Assembly (NCBI GenBank): GCA_017410145.1 | Contig: JAFQRJ010000016.1 | Coordinates: forward strand, 1 to 63,349 | Origin: Tyzzerella sp. | GTDB taxonomy: Bacteria > Bacillota > Clostridia > Lachnospirales > Lachnospiraceae | Direction of reading: 5' to 3' | Length of the DNA: 63,349 bases | Program-made: the position numbers and the translations under genes | Shown here: one piece after another, positions 1-9,104 of the stretch | Numbering within the stretch: position 1 is the first letter of the stretch | Layout of the letters: each line of letters opens with the position of its first letter | The notes under the pieces: model-generated | The model's database searches: none | Told to the model about the DNA's origin: nothing | The model's input: the letters and a program-made list of their open reading frames with translations, nothing else

Positions 1-19
1 CATTCTGTGTTAAATTCAT
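1..19 (-). CDS. start of a gene that leaves the left edge (product unknown)
   Basis: An ATG at 17-19 read on the minus strand opens a frame (Met-Asn-Leu-Thr-Gln-Asn) that runs off the window. A CGGAGG Shine-Dalgarno sequence at 27-32 sits about 7 bases upstream, which is what marks this as a real start. It follows the sugar isomerase-like gene in the same direction, so it may be the next gene of that operon. Six codons do not allow a product call. Confidence 0.5.
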
Positions 20-156
20 AATGAAACCTCCGTTTTGATTATTGTGTTTTTTCATCCTACCAAGATGACACCTTAATCATAACATTGAGGTTTCTTTTTA
101 TTCAATTGGCGTAATTACTGAATTACAGGAATGCTCCTCGTCGTCTAAACACTTTT

Positions 157-990
157 TTACATAACAATTTTTTTCATTGCATCAATAGTTTCTTTTAATC
201 CTTCAAGACAATGCTCCTCATCGAAGAAAAGTTCTGCAGTCAGCCAGTCATCATATCCGATTTCCCTTAACGCTTCCATTACAGCCTGATAATTCACATC
301 CCCCTCTAACAGATTCACAAATCCACTTAAGGTTCCGATTGCTCTTGAAAAATCTTTTAAATGGATCTTCTTAATCCGTTTTCCCAAAATACGAATCCAC
401 TGCTCCGGATACCCTGAGTACAACACATTGCCGACATCAAAATATGAGCCAACACATTCACTATTTGCTCGGTCAATAAAACCTTTCATTTCTATTGGTG
501 AAAGCAAGAATTTATTCCATACATTTTCTACACCAATTGTAATGTTGTATTGCTTTGCATAATCTTTATATTCATCTACCCATTCCACAGCTCTTTGATA
601 AGCTATTTCATAATCTACAATTTCACAGTCTGGTATGAAATCCACACCTACAGCTCCAGGAACAACCAATATAGTGTTACACCCTAAATAATGTGCCAGT
701 TCAATTTGTTTTTTCAAAATACCTTTTGCTTTGCTACGAACTTCCTCGTTATTAGAAGTTAATGAACAACTCCAATACATACCACATGCCAAACTATATG
801 TCTGCATTCCATATCTCTCGGCAATTTCTTTAATCTTTTCCATATCTTCCTTGGTGGAATGCACATTAACCGGTCCCTTCTCATCCAACCACCACTCGAC
901 ACCGTCATATCCCATTTCATTAGCTGTATTGTAAATCTTCTCAACTGACCAGTTTGCAGGACATGCGAGCGCACTAATTCCTAACTTCAT
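157..990 (-). CDS. sugar phosphate isomerase/epimerase-like TIM-barrel protein
   Basis: This 277-residue protein has the look of the xylose-isomerase-like / AP endonuclease family 2 barrel. It starts MKLGISALACP, has GYDGVEWW near residue 30, a GVENVW strand near 150, GSYFDVGNVL near 182 and IKKIHLKDF near 208; the Glu, Asp and His residues in these strands are where the family binds a divalent metal. No signal peptide is visible, so it is cytosolic. The start is well supported by AAGGAGGA at 997-1004. It lies downstream of an AraC-type regulator on the same strand, with its own probable promoter. The family includes IolE-type dehydratases, sugar epimerases and hydroxypyruvate isomerase-like enzymes; the exact substrate cannot be assigned. 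Confidence 0.8.
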   Translation of the reverse strand: MKLGISALACPANWSVEKIYNTANEMGYDGVEWWLDEKGPVNVHSTKEDMEKIKEIAERYGMQTYSLACGMYWSCSLTSNNEEVRSKAKGILKKQIELAHYLGCNTILVVPGAVGVDFIPDCEIVDYEIAYQRAVEWVDEYKDYAKQYNITIGVENVWNKFLLSPIEMKGFIDRANSECVGSYFDVGNVLYSGYPEQWIRILGKRIKKIHLKDFSRAIGTLSGFVNLLEGDVNYQAVMEALREIGYDDWLTAELFFDEEHCLEGLKETIDAMKKIVM

Positions 991-1043
991 ATCAATTCCT
1001 CCTTGAAATTTTAGTAATTTTTTTGTCTTTTTTATGTTTTGCC

Positions 1044-1076
1044 TTAAAAATCAACCATCACAGCCTTTATTTTCAT
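1044..1076 (-). CDS. possible 10-residue leader peptide
   Basis: A very short frame (MKIKAVMVDF, then TAA) lies between the predicted promoter at 1135-1162 and the sugar isomerase-like gene. It is preceded by a good GGGAGAG ribosome-binding sequence at normal spacing. It could be a leader peptide, a remnant, or chance; no runs of a single amino acid suggest classical attenuation. The call rests only on the ribosome-binding site and its place in the leader. Confidence 0.25.
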   Translation of the reverse strand: MKIKAVMVDF

Positions 1077-1134
1077 GATGTATCTCTCCCTTCACAAAGT
1101 TTTATATTGTGTAGTTTGCACAATTTCATTTTCT

Positions 1135-1162
1135 ATTTTAGCATTTCGTTTGTGGTTTTCAA
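1135..1162 (-). promoter_or_regulatory. probable sigma-A promoter of the sugar isomerase-like gene
   Basis: On the minus strand a -35 TTGAAA (1157-1162) and a -10 TAAAAT (1135-1140, preceded by TGC) are separated by 16 bases. It lies about 150 bases upstream of the isomerase-like start codon. The rest of 1163-1257 shows no gene. Confidence 0.45.
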
Positions 1163-1257
1163 TAATTCAGAAGCAACTACAAACATTACACATTACTTTT
1201 CCCAACAAAAAACCAAGAAATGTTTTCCAGATAAGGAAAAATGTGGGAAATAACATT

Positions 1258-1305
1258 AAAAAAGCGATGTATTTACGAATTCCATGTGTTCGCAAATGCA
1301 TCGCT
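1258..1305 (-). terminator. rho-independent terminator after the AraC-type gene
   Basis: A 17-bp inverted repeat (1263-1279 with 1289-1305, only two G-U pairs) begins 9 bases past the AraC stop codon. On the minus strand it is followed by a run of T (A at 1258-1263 on plus). It separates the regulator transcript from the isomerase-like gene promoter. Confidence 0.85.
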
Positions 1306-1313
1306 CTTTTCCA

Positions 1314-2090
1314 TTATTTGTTTTTTTTATTTCGCATCTTTTGTGGACTGACGCCTATTCTCTTTTTAAATAATTTTGAAAAACCTGCCAAGTCATTAAA
1401 CCCTGTAGCTTGCGCAACTTTATTGACGCTTAATGAATATTTACTCAAAAGTATTTCTGCACGCTTGATTCGTAAATCCAAGTAATATTCTTTTGGAGAA
1501 ACACCCACTTCTTCCGTAAACAAAGTACTAAAGTAACTTCTGTCCAAATGGAGTTCTTTGGCTATATCTCCAATAGGTATCGGAGTTGAAATATTATTCT
1601 GCATGATGATAATGCTTCTCTCTACATGAGAATTATATATTTTCTCTTGCTGCATCAATTGAAACATTTCAAATATTTTTCCGCAAATCCACGCACTGAC
1701 TCCTTTTTCGGATTTTTTTTCTACCTTTAAAATTGGAAGAAAACATTCCCTCAATTCAGATGATTTAATACAACCACCTTTTCGGATAGTTTCCGGAATC
1801 AAATTGTTTTCTTCAAAACCTATCCACGCATAAAACCAAGGTTCTTCTTTATCTGCTTCATAATAGAAAAACTCTTTTGGCCGAATCACAAAGCAATCAT
1901 TAGCAGTTAATTCGTATGTATCTGTTTCATTTTTAAAATATCCTTTACCCGAAAAGATAAAGTGAATCACATAATGTTCAAGGCCTGCTGTCAATCCATT
2001 GTTATGCCCTTTGTCACATTTCTCATATCCAACTGTAATTGGATTGATTGGCATATGACGTTCTAATTGTAAAGTGTATACTACCTTCAT
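1314..2090 (-). CDS. AraC family transcriptional regulator
   Basis: This 258-residue protein has an N-terminal cupin-like sensing domain (about residues 10-130, with GLEHYVIHFIFSGKG and VIRPKEFFYYEAD) and a C-terminal double helix-turn-helix of the AraC type (about residues 160-255). The latter contains SYFSTLFTEEVGVSPKEYYLDLRI followed by the family-typical NKVAQATGFNDLAGFSKLFKKRIGVSP, split here only by normal linkers. Such regulators bind a sugar or related ligand and usually activate adjacent catabolic genes, so the isomerase-like gene just downstream and the gene leaving the left edge are plausible targets. A CCTCCT (plus strand) ribosome-binding sequence lies about 12 bases before the ATG; an internal Met at residue 13 is a weaker alternative. 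Confidence 0.88.
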   Translation of the reverse strand: MKVVYTLQLERHMPINPITVGYEKCDKGHNNGLTAGLEHYVIHFIFSGKGYFKNETDTYELTANDCFVIRPKEFFYYEADKEEPWFYAWIGFEENNLIPETIRKGGCIKSSELRECFLPILKVEKKSEKGVSAWICGKIFEMFQLMQQEKIYNSHVERSIIIMQNNISTPIPIGDIAKELHLDRSYFSTLFTEEVGVSPKEYYLDLRIKRAEILLSKYSLSVNKVAQATGFNDLAGFSKLFKKRIGVSPQKMRNKKNK

Positions 2091-2110
2091 CTATTGTTTT
2101 TTCCTCCTCT

Positions 2111-2590
2111 TTACTTATGATATGGTTCTCCATTTATAATTCTATAACTTCGATACACCTGCTCTAATAATATTACCCGCATCAATTGATGTGGAAATGT
2201 CATCTTTGAAAAACTAAGCGCATAATTGGACTTGTTTAATACTTCCTTCCCAAGTCCAATGGAGCCCCCAATAATAAAGATAATATGGCTTGTCCCCTGT
2301 ACGCCAAGTTTGTCTATTTTATCTGCCAATTCTTCAGAGGATAACTGCTTTCCTCCAATCTCAAGTGTAATAACATAGGCATCGTCTTTTACATATTTTA
2401 AGATACGTTCCGCCTCTTTTGAGCGAATACTATCCTCTACCACTTCACTGGCATTATCTGGCGTCTTTTCATCCGCAACCTCTATTATCTCTAATCTGCA
2501 ATATTTACTAAGGCGCTTACTGTACTCTTCAATGGCATCTTTCAAATACTTTTCTTTTATCTTGCCAACAGTAATCACTGTTATTTTCAT
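2111..2590 (-). CDS. rlmH: 23S rRNA (pseudouridine-1915-N3)-methyltransferase RlmH
   Basis: This 159-residue SPOUT-class methyltransferase methylates N3 of pseudouridine 1915 in helix 69 of 23S rRNA, using S-adenosylmethionine on assembled ribosomes. It is full length for the family. Hallmarks are the start [15 protein letters not shown], the knot region [12 protein letters not shown] around residues 100-115, the [23 protein letters not shown] segment broken over the cofactor loop, and the conserved C-terminus NGEPYHK. Its ATG overlaps the stop of the upstream PHP gene by four bases (ATGA), so the two are translationally coupled. Confidence 0.97.
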   Translation of the reverse strand: MKITVITVGKIKEKYLKDAIEEYSKRLSKYCRLEIIEVADEKTPDNASEVVEDSIRSKEAERILKYVKDDAYVITLEIGGKQLSSEELADKIDKLGVQGTSHIIFIIGGSIGLGKEVLNKSNYALSFSKMTFPHQLMRVILLEQVYRSYRIINGEPYHK

Positions 2591-3291
2591 TGTATTTTCC
2601 TCATTTCTCCGTGAAACATAATCTGACCTTCACCGTTTTTCAATGCGCTTACAAAGTCCTTACCACTTTTTAATCGTCTTTCGAACCCTACACCGGCACG
2701 GCCAAGTTTTGGTTCATCGATTACTCTATGAACATCACCACCAGAAGTCATAAATTTGTTTAATTTAATGGCGTCCTGCACTGCTAGTTCATTAACTTCA
2801 TCTGCATCACTTGCATTGTAAACTTCGATTCCATCACATACATCATATCGTGGTGCAAAATTAGGGTCAATATAGTCTCTGATCCGGTGCGGATGCGCAT
2901 GTACAAGGATTCCACCATACTCATGCACTAAGTCCGCATACTCTTCAATTCTTGCTGTATTCAACTCTGGATGCTCCAATAAAAAGTCCAAATCGATACC
3001 ATATATTAGTACCTCTTTCCCTTTTCCATAATGATGTTCAATCCCGAAAAAAACATCGAAATCCAGTTTGTCACCTTCCTCTTTTGCATCCATATATGCA
3101 TCATAATACATATTCATTCTAGTTTCCCAGTCCAAATCCCGTGGCACACTGGTATTTCCCTTTATAAAGTGGTCTGTAAGAATCAGTCCGGCATACCCAG
3201 CCTGCTTATAAGCCTTCACAAGTTCCTTTGGTGTACATTGTCCGCATGCACTTCCATTTAATGAATGAACATGAGTTTCGTATAAATACAT
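2587..3291 (-). CDS. PHP domain metal-dependent phosphoesterase
   Basis: This 234-residue protein carries the PHP fold of metal-dependent phosphoesterases. Visible metal-binding motifs are ETHVHS at residues 5-10, LTDH near 37-40, a GIEHHYG segment near 83, VHAHPHR near 130-136 and SGGDVHR near 182-188. The family hydrolyses phosphate mono- or diesters and includes histidinol-phosphate phosphatases of the HisJ/HisK type. The his operon in this window has no recognisable histidinol phosphatase, but it lies 17 kb away, so that role is only a possibility. The gene precedes rlmH with a four-base overlap. Confidence 0.85.
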   Translation of the reverse strand: MYLYETHVHSLNGSACGQCTPKELVKAYKQAGYAGLILTDHFIKGNTSVPRDLDWETRMNMYYDAYMDAKEEGDKLDFDVFFGIEHHYGKGKEVLIYGIDLDFLLEHPELNTARIEEYADLVHEYGGILVHAHPHRIRDYIDPNFAPRYDVCDGIEVYNASDADEVNELAVQDAIKLNKFMTSGGDVHRVIDEPKLGRAGVGFERRLKSGKDFVSALKNGEGQIMFHGEMRKIQ

Positions 3292-3308
3292 GATTTGTTA
3301 TCCCCTTT

Positions 3309-4058
3309 TTATCCAATATAGAAATCCATCACAATCATGGTGATAAATCCGAATATAAGCGAATATGTGGCCATACGTTCGTATCCATGACTATGTGTTT
3401 CCGGAATCATTTCGTCACTCACAACATAAATCATGGTTCCACCAGCAAATGCTAATGCAAATGGTAAAATTGCGGTTGCTACAGACACAGCCGTAAAACC
3501 AATCATTGTCCCAACAATTTCAATCAAACCTGTAAAACTTGCAATTAAAAATACACGCCATTTGGACACCCCTGCCATAATAAGTGGTGATACAATAATC
3601 ATACCTTCCGGAATGTTTTGAAGTGCAATACCAACTGCTACTGTAATGGCATTGCTAATATCTTCGCTACCAAATCCTACACCGGCGGCAATCCCTTCCG
3701 GTAGATTATGTATAGCGATTGCGATAACAAATAACATAACTTTGTTCAGTGAATTCTGTGCTTCTGAATGAGTTTCCTGATCAATCCCCGTAATATGATG
3801 CAAATGAGGAGTGATTTTATCCGCAACATTTAAAAAAATTGCGCCTGTCAAAATCCCACAAACAGTTATCCAAACATTCCCTTCATCCAAAGAAGGGATA
3901 ATTAAACCTAGAACGGCTGCTGCAAGCATAATACCCCCGGCAAACCCAAGGATTGCATCATTAAATTTATGTGGAACCTTCTGAAATATAAATCCGATTA
4001 AAACACCTGCGATGGTGGCACCGCCAACACCGAGTGCTGTTAACATTGCTAATTGCAT
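3309..4058 (-). CDS. ZIP family metal transporter
   Basis: This 249-residue integral membrane protein has about eight hydrophobic segments and the two ZIP signature helices, HNLPEGIAAGVGFG near residue 118 and NIPEGMIIVSPL near 148. Their His, Asn, Pro and Glu residues form the metal path. A short His/Glu-containing loop (HLHHITGIDQETHSEAQ) lies between membrane segments 3 and 4, as in ZupT/GufA-type proteins. It probably imports zinc or another divalent cation across the cytoplasmic membrane. GGAGG six bases before the ATG fixes the start. It stands 17 bases upstream of the PHP gene and may share its transcript. Confidence 0.92.
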   Translation of the reverse strand: MQLAMLTALGVGGATIAGVLIGFIFQKVPHKFNDAILGFAGGIMLAAAVLGLIIPSLDEGNVWITVCGILTGAIFLNVADKITPHLHHITGIDQETHSEAQNSLNKVMLFVIAIAIHNLPEGIAAGVGFGSEDISNAITVAVGIALQNIPEGMIIVSPLIMAGVSKWRVFLIASFTGLIEIVGTMIGFTAVSVATAILPFALAFAGGTMIYVVSDEMIPETHSHGYERMATYSLIFGFITMIVMDFYIG

Positions 4059-4137
4059 AAAATACCTCCTGCGAAATAATCTCGTTATATTATTATATCA
4101 GAAAAACAGCGAAATGACACAACATTAAGCAAAATTT

Positions 4138-4172
4138 TAGGAGGGATTCACCTATATGTGTCTTCCCTCCTA
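4138..4172 (-). terminator. terminator hairpin after nfnAB
   Basis: A 9-bp perfect inverted repeat (4138-4146 with 4164-4172) with a 17-base loop starts 22 bases past the stop of the 462-residue subunit gene. The T tract is short (AAAATTTT follows), so termination may be moderate. The remainder of 4059-4137 is the leader of the ZIP gene. Confidence 0.6.
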
Positions 4173-4194
4173 CTCAAATCAAACATCAACTGAT

Positions 4195-5583
4195 TTATTT
4201 ATTGCTTAAATATTCATGGATACCTTGTGCACCAGCTTTACCTGCACCCATTGCTAAGATAACTGTTGCTGCACCTGTTACGGCATCACCACCGGCATAA
4301 ACGCCTTCTTTTGTTGTTTGACCGTTTGTTTCATCTGCAACAATACATTTCCATTTATTCACTTCTAATCCTTCTGTTGTTGAAGAAATCAGTGGATTTG
4401 GAGATGTACCAAGTGACATGATAACCGTATCTAATTCCATTTCAAACTCAGAGCCTTCTACTACAACCGGACGTCTTCTTCCCGAAGCATCTGGTTCTCC
4501 AAGTTCCATCTTCACGCATTTCATGCCTTTTACATACCCATTTTCATCAACAAGAATTTCTGTTGGGTTTGTCAAAAGATTGAATACAACACCTTCTTCT
4601 TTTGCATGATGAACTTCTTCCACACGGGCTGGAAGTTCTTCCTCGCTACGACGATATACAATATGTACATCAGCACCAAGACGAAGTGCAGTTCTTGCAG
4701 CATCCATTGCTACATTTCCACCACCGATAACAGCAACCTTTGTACCAGCAGCAATTGGTGTGTCATAAGATTCATCAAAGGCTTTCATCAGGTTGTTTCT
4801 TGTCAGATATTCGTTTGCTGAGAATACGCCGTTTGCATTTTCCCCAGGAATACCCATGAATTTTGGAAGTCCTGCACCGGAACCGATAAATACAGCTTCA
4901 AAGCCTTCATCTTCAATTAATTGATCAATTGTCGTTGATTTACCAATTACAACGTTTGTTTCAAACTTAACGCCAAGTTCTTTTACCTTGTCAATTTCTT
5001 TAGCAACAACTTTCTGTTTTGGTAAACGGAATTCCGGAATACCATATACAAGCACACCGCCAAGTTCATGTAAAGCCTCAAAAACAGTTACTTCATATCC
5101 CATTTTTGCAAGGTCCCCTGCACAGGTAAGACCTGCAGGACCGGAACCGATAACAGCTACTTTATGACCGTTTGTGCTATCTGCTTTTTCCGGTTTGATA
5201 TCATTTTCCAACGCATAATCAGCAACAAATCTTTCCAATTTACCGATAGATACCGGTTCACCTTTTAATCCACGGATACATTTGCCTTCACACTGAGATT
5301 CTTGTGGACATACACGACCACAGACTGCAGGAAGTGCAGATGATTTACCAATAATTTTATAAGCTTCTTCAAATTCACCAGTCTTTACTTTGCTAATAAA
5401 ACCAGGAATATCAATCGATACTGGACATCCTTGCACGCACTTAGCATTTTTACACCCAATACATCTGGAAGCTTCTTCCATTGCCTCTTCCTTGTTATAT
5501 CCGTAACATACTTCCTCGAAGTTTGTTGCGCGTACCTTTGGGTCTTGTTCTCTTACGGGAACCTTCTTTAATACATCAGCCAT
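4195..5583 (-). CDS. nfnB: NADPH-binding large subunit of NfnAB-type ferredoxin:NADP+ transhydrogenase (GltD/GltA-like)
   Basis: This 462-residue flavoprotein is homologous to the glutamate synthase small subunit. An N-terminal Fe-S region has CIGCKNAKCVQGCPVSIDIP (residues 41-60) and CGRVCPQESQCEGKC near 90-104. A first FAD site GSGPAGLTCAG lies near 147 and an NADP site GGGNVAMDAART near 287. No large glutamate synthase subunit is nearby. The adjacent partner (5583..6473) is the NfnA-type subunit, so the pair is best read as NADH-dependent reduced ferredoxin:NADP+ oxidoreductase. That enzyme couples NADPH oxidation or formation to NAD and ferredoxin by flavin-based bifurcation. The start codon overlaps the partner stop by one base. 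Confidence 0.88.
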   Translation of the reverse strand: MADVLKKVPVREQDPKVRATNFEEVCYGYNKEEAMEEASRCIGCKNAKCVQGCPVSIDIPGFISKVKTGEFEEAYKIIGKSSALPAVCGRVCPQESQCEGKCIRGLKGEPVSIGKLERFVADYALENDIKPEKADSTNGHKVAVIGSGPAGLTCAGDLAKMGYEVTVFEALHELGGVLVYGIPEFRLPKQKVVAKEIDKVKELGVKFETNVVIGKSTTIDQLIEDEGFEAVFIGSGAGLPKFMGIPGENANGVFSANEYLTRNNLMKAFDESYDTPIAAGTKVAVIGGGNVAMDAARTALRLGADVHIVYRRSEEELPARVEEVHHAKEEGVVFNLLTNPTEILVDENGYVKGMKCVKMELGEPDASGRRRPVVVEGSEFEMELDTVIMSLGTSPNPLISSTTEGLEVNKWKCIVADETNGQTTKEGVYAGGDAVTGAATVILAMGAGKAGAQGIHEYLSNK

Positions 5584-6473
5584 TATTCGTCACCTCCACA
5601 ATGTCCACATCCGCCATGATGTGTATCACCTTCTTGAACCTTCAACAATGCACGACCTTCTTTGGTCTTGTACATTTGTTGTCTCTTCATTGCCTGGTCG
5701 AAATCTACTAAATGACCATCGAATTCCGGTCCGTCCACACATGCGAATTTCACTTCGTTTCCTACTTGCAGACGACATGCTCCACACATTCCTGTTCCAT
5801 CCACCATAATAGGATTCATACTTACGATTGTAGGGATTTCCAATTTCTTTGTTGTAAGGCAGGCGAATTTCATCATGATCATCGGTCCGATTGCTACACA
5901 AAGGTCGTATTTTTTGCCTTCTTCATTTACCAACTGTTCAATCTTTGAAGTAACCATTCCTGCATGACCATAAGAGCCATCATCTGTACATGGATAATAA
6001 TTTCCTGCAACTGCCTTCATTTCTTCTTCTAAGATTAATAAATCTTTTGTTTTGGAGCCAACAATAACATCCGCTTTCACTCCATGATTATGTAACCATT
6101 TGACCTGTGGATAAACAGGAGCTGCCCCTACACCACCGGCTACAAAAAGAATATTTTTTTTCTTTAACTCTTCAATATCTTCATTTACAAATTCAGATGC
6201 ACATCCCAAAGGACCAACAAAGTCTCTGAAATAATCTCCTTCTTTTAAATGTGCCATTTTTTCTGTAGATGCTCCGATTGTCTGTAAAACAATCGTTACT
6301 GTTCCCGCTTCTCTATCGTAATCACAGATTGTAAGGGGAACTCTCTCGCCCTTTTCATCAATTTTTACAATTACGAATTGTCCCGGTTCACAATGTTTTG
6401 CTACTCTTGGCGCTTCCACATCCATGAGATAGATGTTGTTAGCCAACACTTCCGCTTTTTTAATCTGATACAT
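5583..6473 (-). CDS. nfnA: NAD-binding small subunit of NfnAB-type transhydrogenase
   Basis: This 296-residue protein is of the ferredoxin-NADP reductase / dihydroorotate dehydrogenase PyrK type. An FAD-binding barrel (about residues 1-100, with VPLTICDYD) is followed by an NAD-binding domain (FVAGGVGAAPVYPQVKWL near 110) and a 2Fe-2S site (MCGACRLQVG near 225 with CVDGPEFDGH). The match in type and order with nfnB supports the bifurcating complex rather than glutamate synthase. The C-terminus ends in an extra His/Cys-rich tail (DTHHGGCGHCGGDE) that could bind metal; its role is unknown to me. It is transcribed first, followed directly by nfnB. Confidence 0.87.
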   Translation of the reverse strand: MYQIKKAEVLANNIYLMDVEAPRVAKHCEPGQFVIVKIDEKGERVPLTICDYDREAGTVTIVLQTIGASTEKMAHLKEGDYFRDFVGPLGCASEFVNEDIEELKKKNILFVAGGVGAAPVYPQVKWLHNHGVKADVIVGSKTKDLLILEEEMKAVAGNYYPCTDDGSYGHAGMVTSKIEQLVNEEGKKYDLCVAIGPMIMMKFACLTTKKLEIPTIVSMNPIMVDGTGMCGACRLQVGNEVKFACVDGPEFDGHLVDFDQAMKRQQMYKTKEGRALLKVQEGDTHHGGCGHCGGDE

Positions 6474-6548
6474 GATATGCCTCCTATCACATGTTTTTCA
6501 TTAGTTACATCATACCCTTTATTACATGAAAATTCAATATTTAATACA

Positions 6549-7388
6549 CTATTGTCGTACAGTTTCTACACAATTGTTCATAAGCATGGCAATTGTCATT
6601 GGTCCCACTCCGCCAGGTACCGGTGTAATGGCACTGACCTTTCCTACTACATCATCAAAATCCACATCCCCGCAAAGTTTGTTATTCTCATTACGATGAA
6701 TGCCTACATCAACGACCACAGCGCCTTCTTTTACATATTCAGCAGTTACAAACTTCGGTTTTCCAATTGCCGCAATTAAAATATCTGCCCGTTTTGTTAT
6801 CTCTTTTAAATCCTTCGTTCTGGAATGTGTAATGGTTACTGTTCCATTTTCCCGAAGTAATAACATCGCCATAGGCTTTCCAACAATATTACTTCTTCCG
6901 ATTACCACACATTCCTTGCCCTCAATATCTATATTGGATCGCTTTAATAATTGAATCACGCCTGCAGGGGTACATGGCAAGAATCCTTTGCTTCCGATAC
7001 ACATATTTCCTACTGTTTCCGGATGGAATCCGTCTACGTCCTTTTCAGGAGCGATTGCGTGGATGACTGTATTTTCATCAATATGTTTTGGAAGCGGCAA
7101 CTGTACCAGTATCCCGTTTACCATCTCATTATGATTCAATTCGTCAATAATTGTCAGCAGTTCTTCCTGCGAAATCTGTTCTTCTAATTCGAAAGAAAGT
7201 GATTCGATGCCAATATAAGCACATGCTTTCTTTTTGTTATTAACATATACACAGGAAGCAGGGTCATTTCCAACTTGAATAACTGCCAAACACGGAGTAA
7301 CACCTTTTGCTTTTAATTCTTCAACTTCCGCTTTTAATTCATCTTTAATTTGTGAAGATATGAGTTTTCCATCAATTAATTTAGCCAT
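6549..7388 (-). CDS. folD: bifunctional methylenetetrahydrofolate dehydrogenase / methenyltetrahydrofolate cyclohydrolase FolD
   Basis: This roughly 279-residue enzyme interconverts 5,10-methylene-, 5,10-methenyl- and 10-formyl-tetrahydrofolate using NADP. It is full length. Motifs are YVNNKKKAC with the catalytic Lys near residue 55, QLPLPKH near 98, KDVDGFHP near 119, the nucleotide-binding GRSNIVGKPMAMLLL near 165 and the C-terminal PVPGGVGPMTIAML. I chose the ATG at 7388 (MAKLIDGK), which matches family N-termini. An ATG at 7397 is in frame but only three bases from the AGGAG sequence. It lies between fhs and nfnAB on the same strand, joining C1 chemistry to NADPH supply. Confidence 0.95.
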   Translation of the reverse strand: MAKLIDGKLISSQIKDELKAEVEELKAKGVTPCLAVIQVGNDPASCVYVNNKKKACAYIGIESLSFELEEQISQEELLTIIDELNHNEMVNGILVQLPLPKHIDENTVIHAIAPEKDVDGFHPETVGNMCIGSKGFLPCTPAGVIQLLKRSNIDIEGKECVVIGRSNIVGKPMAMLLLRENGTVTITHSRTKDLKEITKRADILIAAIGKPKFVTAEYVKEGAVVVDVGIHRNENNKLCGDVDFDDVVGKVSAITPVPGGVGPMTIAMLMNNCVETVRQ

Positions 7389-7403
7389 AGTTACCATTAT
7401 CTC

Positions 7404-9074
7404 CTAGAACAATCCGGTAATTACACCGTCTTCGTTTACATCAATACCATTTGCGGCAGGAACCTTTGGAAGTCCCGGCATTGTCATAATTGCTCCTGTA
7501 AGTGCAACTACAAATCCTGCGCCGGCATTTACATATACTTCTCTGATATGGATTTTAAAGTTCGTCGGTCTTCCAAGCAATGTTGCATCATCAGATAATG
7601 AATATTGATTTTTAGCCATACAAATTGGGAAATTACCATATCCCATGTCTGTAATCTTAGCTAATTGTTTCTCTGCAGCAGGGGCAAATTCCACACCGTC
7701 AGCGCCATAGATTTCTTTAGCAATGGTCTCAATCTTTTCTTTCAAGGATAACTCATCCTCATAAATTGGTTTGAAATTGCTTTCCTTGGTTTCTAATGTA
7801 TGGATCACTTTCTCTGCTAAAGCAATTCCGCCTTCGCCACCTTTTGCCCATACTTCGGAAAGTGCAAATTCACATCCTCTTTCTTCACAGAAGTTGCGAA
7901 TAAATTCATATTCAGCCTCTGTATCCGTTACAAAAGAGTTCAAAGTAACAACTACAGGAACGCCGAATTTTTGAACATTTTCAATATGTTTTTCTAAGTT
8001 AACGATACCTTTTGCAAGAGCCTCTAAATTCTCTTCGTTTAAGTCTTTCTTAGCAACACCACCGTTATATTTTAATGCACGAACAGTAGCAACCAAAACA
8101 ACAGCATCTGGTTTTAAACCACTCATTCTGCACTTAATATCCATAAATTTTTCAGCACCAAGGTCAGCACCAAATCCTGCTTCTGTAATAGTTATGTCGG
8201 CAAGTTTTAATGCCATCTTTGTTGCAATAACACTGTTACATCCGTGTGCAATGTTTGCGAACGGTCCGCCGTGAACTAAAGCCGGTGTATGCTCTAATGT
8301 CTGAATAAGGTTTGGTTTGATCGCATCCTTAAGGAGTGCGGTCATTGCACCTGTTGCCTGTAATTGTTCTGCAGTAACCGGTTCCCCTGCAAAATCATAT
8401 GCAACCACGATTTTTCCAAGACGTGCCTTCAAATCATTAATATCGCTGGCAAGACAAAGAATTGCCATAATTTCAGATGCAACTGTAATTACAAAATGGT
8501 CTTCTCGAACCATTCCGTCCATTTTATTGCCAAGACCGACAACCACATTACGAAGCACGCGGTCATTCATATCAAGACAACGTTTCCATACAATTTGTCT
8601 TGGATCAATTTGAAGCGAATTTCCCTGTTGAATATGGTTATCAAGCATTGCCGCTAATAAGTTATTTGCTGATGTAATTGCATGGAAGTCTCCGGTAAAG
8701 TGAAGATTTAAATCCTCCATTGGAACTACTTGGGCATACCCACCTCCGGCCGCTCCGCCTTTCACACCAAAACATGGTCCAAGAGAAGGTTCACGAAGGG
8801 CAATAATGGCTTTTTTATTCAATTTTGCCATTGCCTGTCCTAACCCAACAGATGTTGTTGTTTTTCCTTCTCCTGCCGGTGTTGGATTAATTGCTGTTAC
8901 AAGAACTAATTTCCCATTTGGACGTTCCTTGATTTCTTCCCATAAATCATCGGATAATTTTGCTTTATACTTTCCATATAACTCCAAATCATCTTCTTTA
9001 ATTCCAACACTGGCAGCAACCTCCTTAATCGGTTTCGTTACTGCTTCCTGTGCAATCTGAATATCTGTCTTCAT
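7404..9074 (-). CDS. fhs: formate-tetrahydrofolate ligase
   Basis: This 556-residue enzyme makes 10-formyl-tetrahydrofolate from formate, ATP and tetrahydrofolate. It is full length and has the P-loop-like [18 protein letters not shown] near residue 66 and the conserved [22 protein letters not shown] stretch split around residues 95-115. It also has [15 protein letters not shown] near 131 and [16 protein letters not shown] near 300. It feeds FolD, encoded 15 bases downstream, and formyl donors for purine synthesis. In this kind of anaerobe it also runs in the Wood-Ljungdahl methyl-branch direction or in reverse for formate handling. The spacing suggests an fhs-folD operon. Confidence 0.97.
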   Translation of the reverse strand: MKTDIQIAQEAVTKPIKEVAASVGIKEDDLELYGKYKAKLSDDLWEEIKERPNGKLVLVTAINPTPAGEGKTTTSVGLGQAMAKLNKKAIIALREPSLGPCFGVKGGAAGGGYAQVVPMEDLNLHFTGDFHAITSANNLLAAMLDNHIQQGNSLQIDPRQIVWKRCLDMNDRVLRNVVVGLGNKMDGMVREDHFVITVASEIMAILCLASDINDLKARLGKIVVAYDFAGEPVTAEQLQATGAMTALLKDAIKPNLIQTLEHTPALVHGGPFANIAHGCNSVIATKMALKLADITITEAGFGADLGAEKFMDIKCRMSGLKPDAVVLVATVRALKYNGGVAKKDLNEENLEALAKGIVNLEKHIENVQKFGVPVVVTLNSFVTDTEAEYEFIRNFCEERGCEFALSEVWAKGGEGGIALAEKVIHTLETKESNFKPIYEDELSLKEKIETIAKEIYGADGVEFAPAAEKQLAKITDMGYGNFPICMAKNQYSLSDDATLLGRPTNFKIHIREVYVNAGAGFVVALTGAIMTMPGLPKVPAANGIDVNEDGVITGLF

Positions 9075-9104
9075 TTACGAATCCTCCTCATGTTTCCTTT
9101 GTAT

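Noticed and set aside
24-93. AAACCTC (24-30) and GAGGTTT (87-93) inverted repeat before the left-edge gene
   Set aside because: Only 7 bp with a 56-base loop, overlapping a ribosome-binding site; expected by chance.
4195-6473. Glutamate synthase small subunit as the role of the GltD-like protein
   Set aside because: No large subunit is adjacent, and its partner is an NfnA-type protein.
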